NCBI GenBank assembly: GCA_037443685.1
Contig: JBBINX010000097.1
Coordinates: 1 to 7,437 of the forward strand
Length of the DNA: 7,437 bases
From: JAHJRJ01 sp037443685
GTDB lineage: Bacteria > Bacteroidota > Ignavibacteria > UBA10030 > BY39
Reading direction: 5' to 3'
The position numbers and the translations under genes were made by a program. Positions 7,131-7,437 of the stretch are shown here, piece after piece; position 1 is the first letter of the stretch, and every line of letters begins with the position of its first letter. The notes under the pieces are model-generated. The model did no database searches. It was given only the letters and a program-made list of their open reading frames with translations, and was not told the DNA's origin.

Positions 7131-7376
7131 CTACAGAGCTGATATATTATTAATAAATTCTCGACCGGTTCTGCTCTTTAGGTATTTTTCTTTTTTCAGG
7201 ACATCGGATTTTGATTCAAACTCTTCAGAATATATTAGCTTTCAGTTAGTACCGCGTTTCGTCCGGAAAGACAAAGATTTCGAATTGTGTTTAGTTAGCC
7301 TTAGTTCTAAATCGTTGGCCATACCTGTGTAAGTGTATCCTTCCCGACTCCTAATTATGTAGACAAAGTATCACAT
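7131..7376 (-). pseudogene. GIY-YIG endonuclease domain protein, broken by in-frame TGA codons
   Basis: Reading the minus strand from an ATG at 7376 gives an 82-codon frame that is recognisably a small single-domain GIY-YIG nuclease. It opens YFVYIIRSREGYTYTG (GIY-YIG core), then has LELRLTKHN with the expected catalytic Arg (about R26), LIYSEEFESKSD, and KKEKYLKSR with the catalytic Glu (about E63), ending in TAG at 7131-7133. Two TGA codons interrupt it: codon 2 (7371-7373) and codon 45 (7242-7244, in GTN-stop-KLIYSEEF, where relatives usually carry Trp). No frameshift is needed. The four intact genes use TGG for Trp and contain no in-frame TGA, so recoding is unlikely and I call it a decayed gene. 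Length is normal for the family (about 80-100 aa). Flanked on both sides by terminators. Confidence 0.75.
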
Positions 7377-7388
7377 ATCAATTTTAAA

Positions 7389-7423
7389 TAAAAAAGGATT
7401 CTCAAGTTTAGAATCCTTTTTTA
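7389..7423. terminator. Strong hairpin terminator near the right edge
   Basis: A stem of 14 bp (7389-7402 with 7410-7423; core AAAAAGGATTCT/AGAATCCTTTTTT) has a 7-nt loop and is flanked by A and T runs, so it could terminate in both directions. On the minus strand it would lie just downstream of whatever gene ends at the right edge, possibly a tRNA, and upstream of the GIY-YIG remnant. Confidence 0.75.
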
Positions 7424-7428
7424 ATTTG

Positions 7429-7437
7429 TAGCGGGGG
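7429..7437 (-). tRNA. Possible 3' end of a tRNA cut by the window edge
   Basis: On the minus strand the last bases read CCCCCGCTA, followed a few bases later by a strong terminator. That resembles the acceptor-stem 3' strand plus discriminator A of a tRNA such as initiator Met, with CCA not encoded. Only nine bases are visible, so the T arm and anticodon cannot be checked and the call is tentative. Confidence 0.22.

Noticed and set aside
7024..7332. 102-codon open frame on the + strand
   Set aside because: It runs through a terminator hairpin and a GC-rich palindrome and is antisense to the GIY-YIG remnant, which has recognisable motifs.
7131..7376. TGA read as Trp throughout this organism
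   Set aside because: The four intact genes contain many TGG and no in-frame TGA, so a reassigned code is not supported here.
1..7437. CRISPR array or diversity-generating retroelement
   Set aside because: No short regularly spaced repeats and no reverse transcriptase were seen; the only long repeat is the GH18 block, whose copies are identical rather than adenine-mutated variants.

Overview
The window looks like a chromosomal stretch of an AT-rich member of the Bacteroidota/Ignavibacteria (FCB) group. The main pointers are a type IX secretion (T9SS) type A sorting domain with the YPNPFNPTT signature, modular secreted proteins with SdrD-like and GWN-type tails, and a bacterial MGDG-synthase/UgtP-like glycosyltransferase. 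All four intact genes end in TAA. The genus cannot be told from this sequence alone.

Left half (1-3997, + strand). Two consecutive genes encode secreted family 18 glycoside hydrolases (chitinase-like). Their catalytic domains are base-for-base identical over 1130 bp (341-1470 and 2108-3237), by my line-by-line reading. Everything outside the block differs: signal peptides, intergenic DNA and C-terminal tails. The first protein ends in a T9SS sorting domain. The second ends in an SdrD-B-like Ca-loop domain and two GWNL...GY(F/W) modules, with no recognisable sorting domain. Upstream of the first gene there is a sigma-54-like -24/-12 element (167-182, imperfect at -12) and inverted TGTAA/TTACA half-sites.

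Middle (4026-5408, - strand). A sigma-54-dependent activator (receiver-like, AAA+ and Fis-type HTH domains) is convergent with the hydrolase pair. Its AAA+ core is complete with GAFTGA, but its receiver domain lacks the usual phosphorylation residues. A gap of about 380 bp carrying inverted repeats separates it from the next gene.

Right part (5791-7437, - strand). A GT28/MGDG-synthase-type glycolipid glycosyltransferase is preceded by a strong hairpin terminator. Beyond that lies a broken GIY-YIG endonuclease gene with two in-frame TGA codons, next to a GC-rich palindromic patch. A second strong terminator follows, and the window ends in what may be the 3' end of a tRNA.

How the parts may work together (inference): the activator may switch on the hydrolase pair through the sigma-54-like element. 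The pair would then deliver one catalytic domain in two different secreted formats. Recombination between the in-frame direct repeats could fuse the first signal peptide to the second tail. The glycosyltransferase (membrane glycolipid synthesis) and the GIY-YIG remnant appear functionally unrelated to this.
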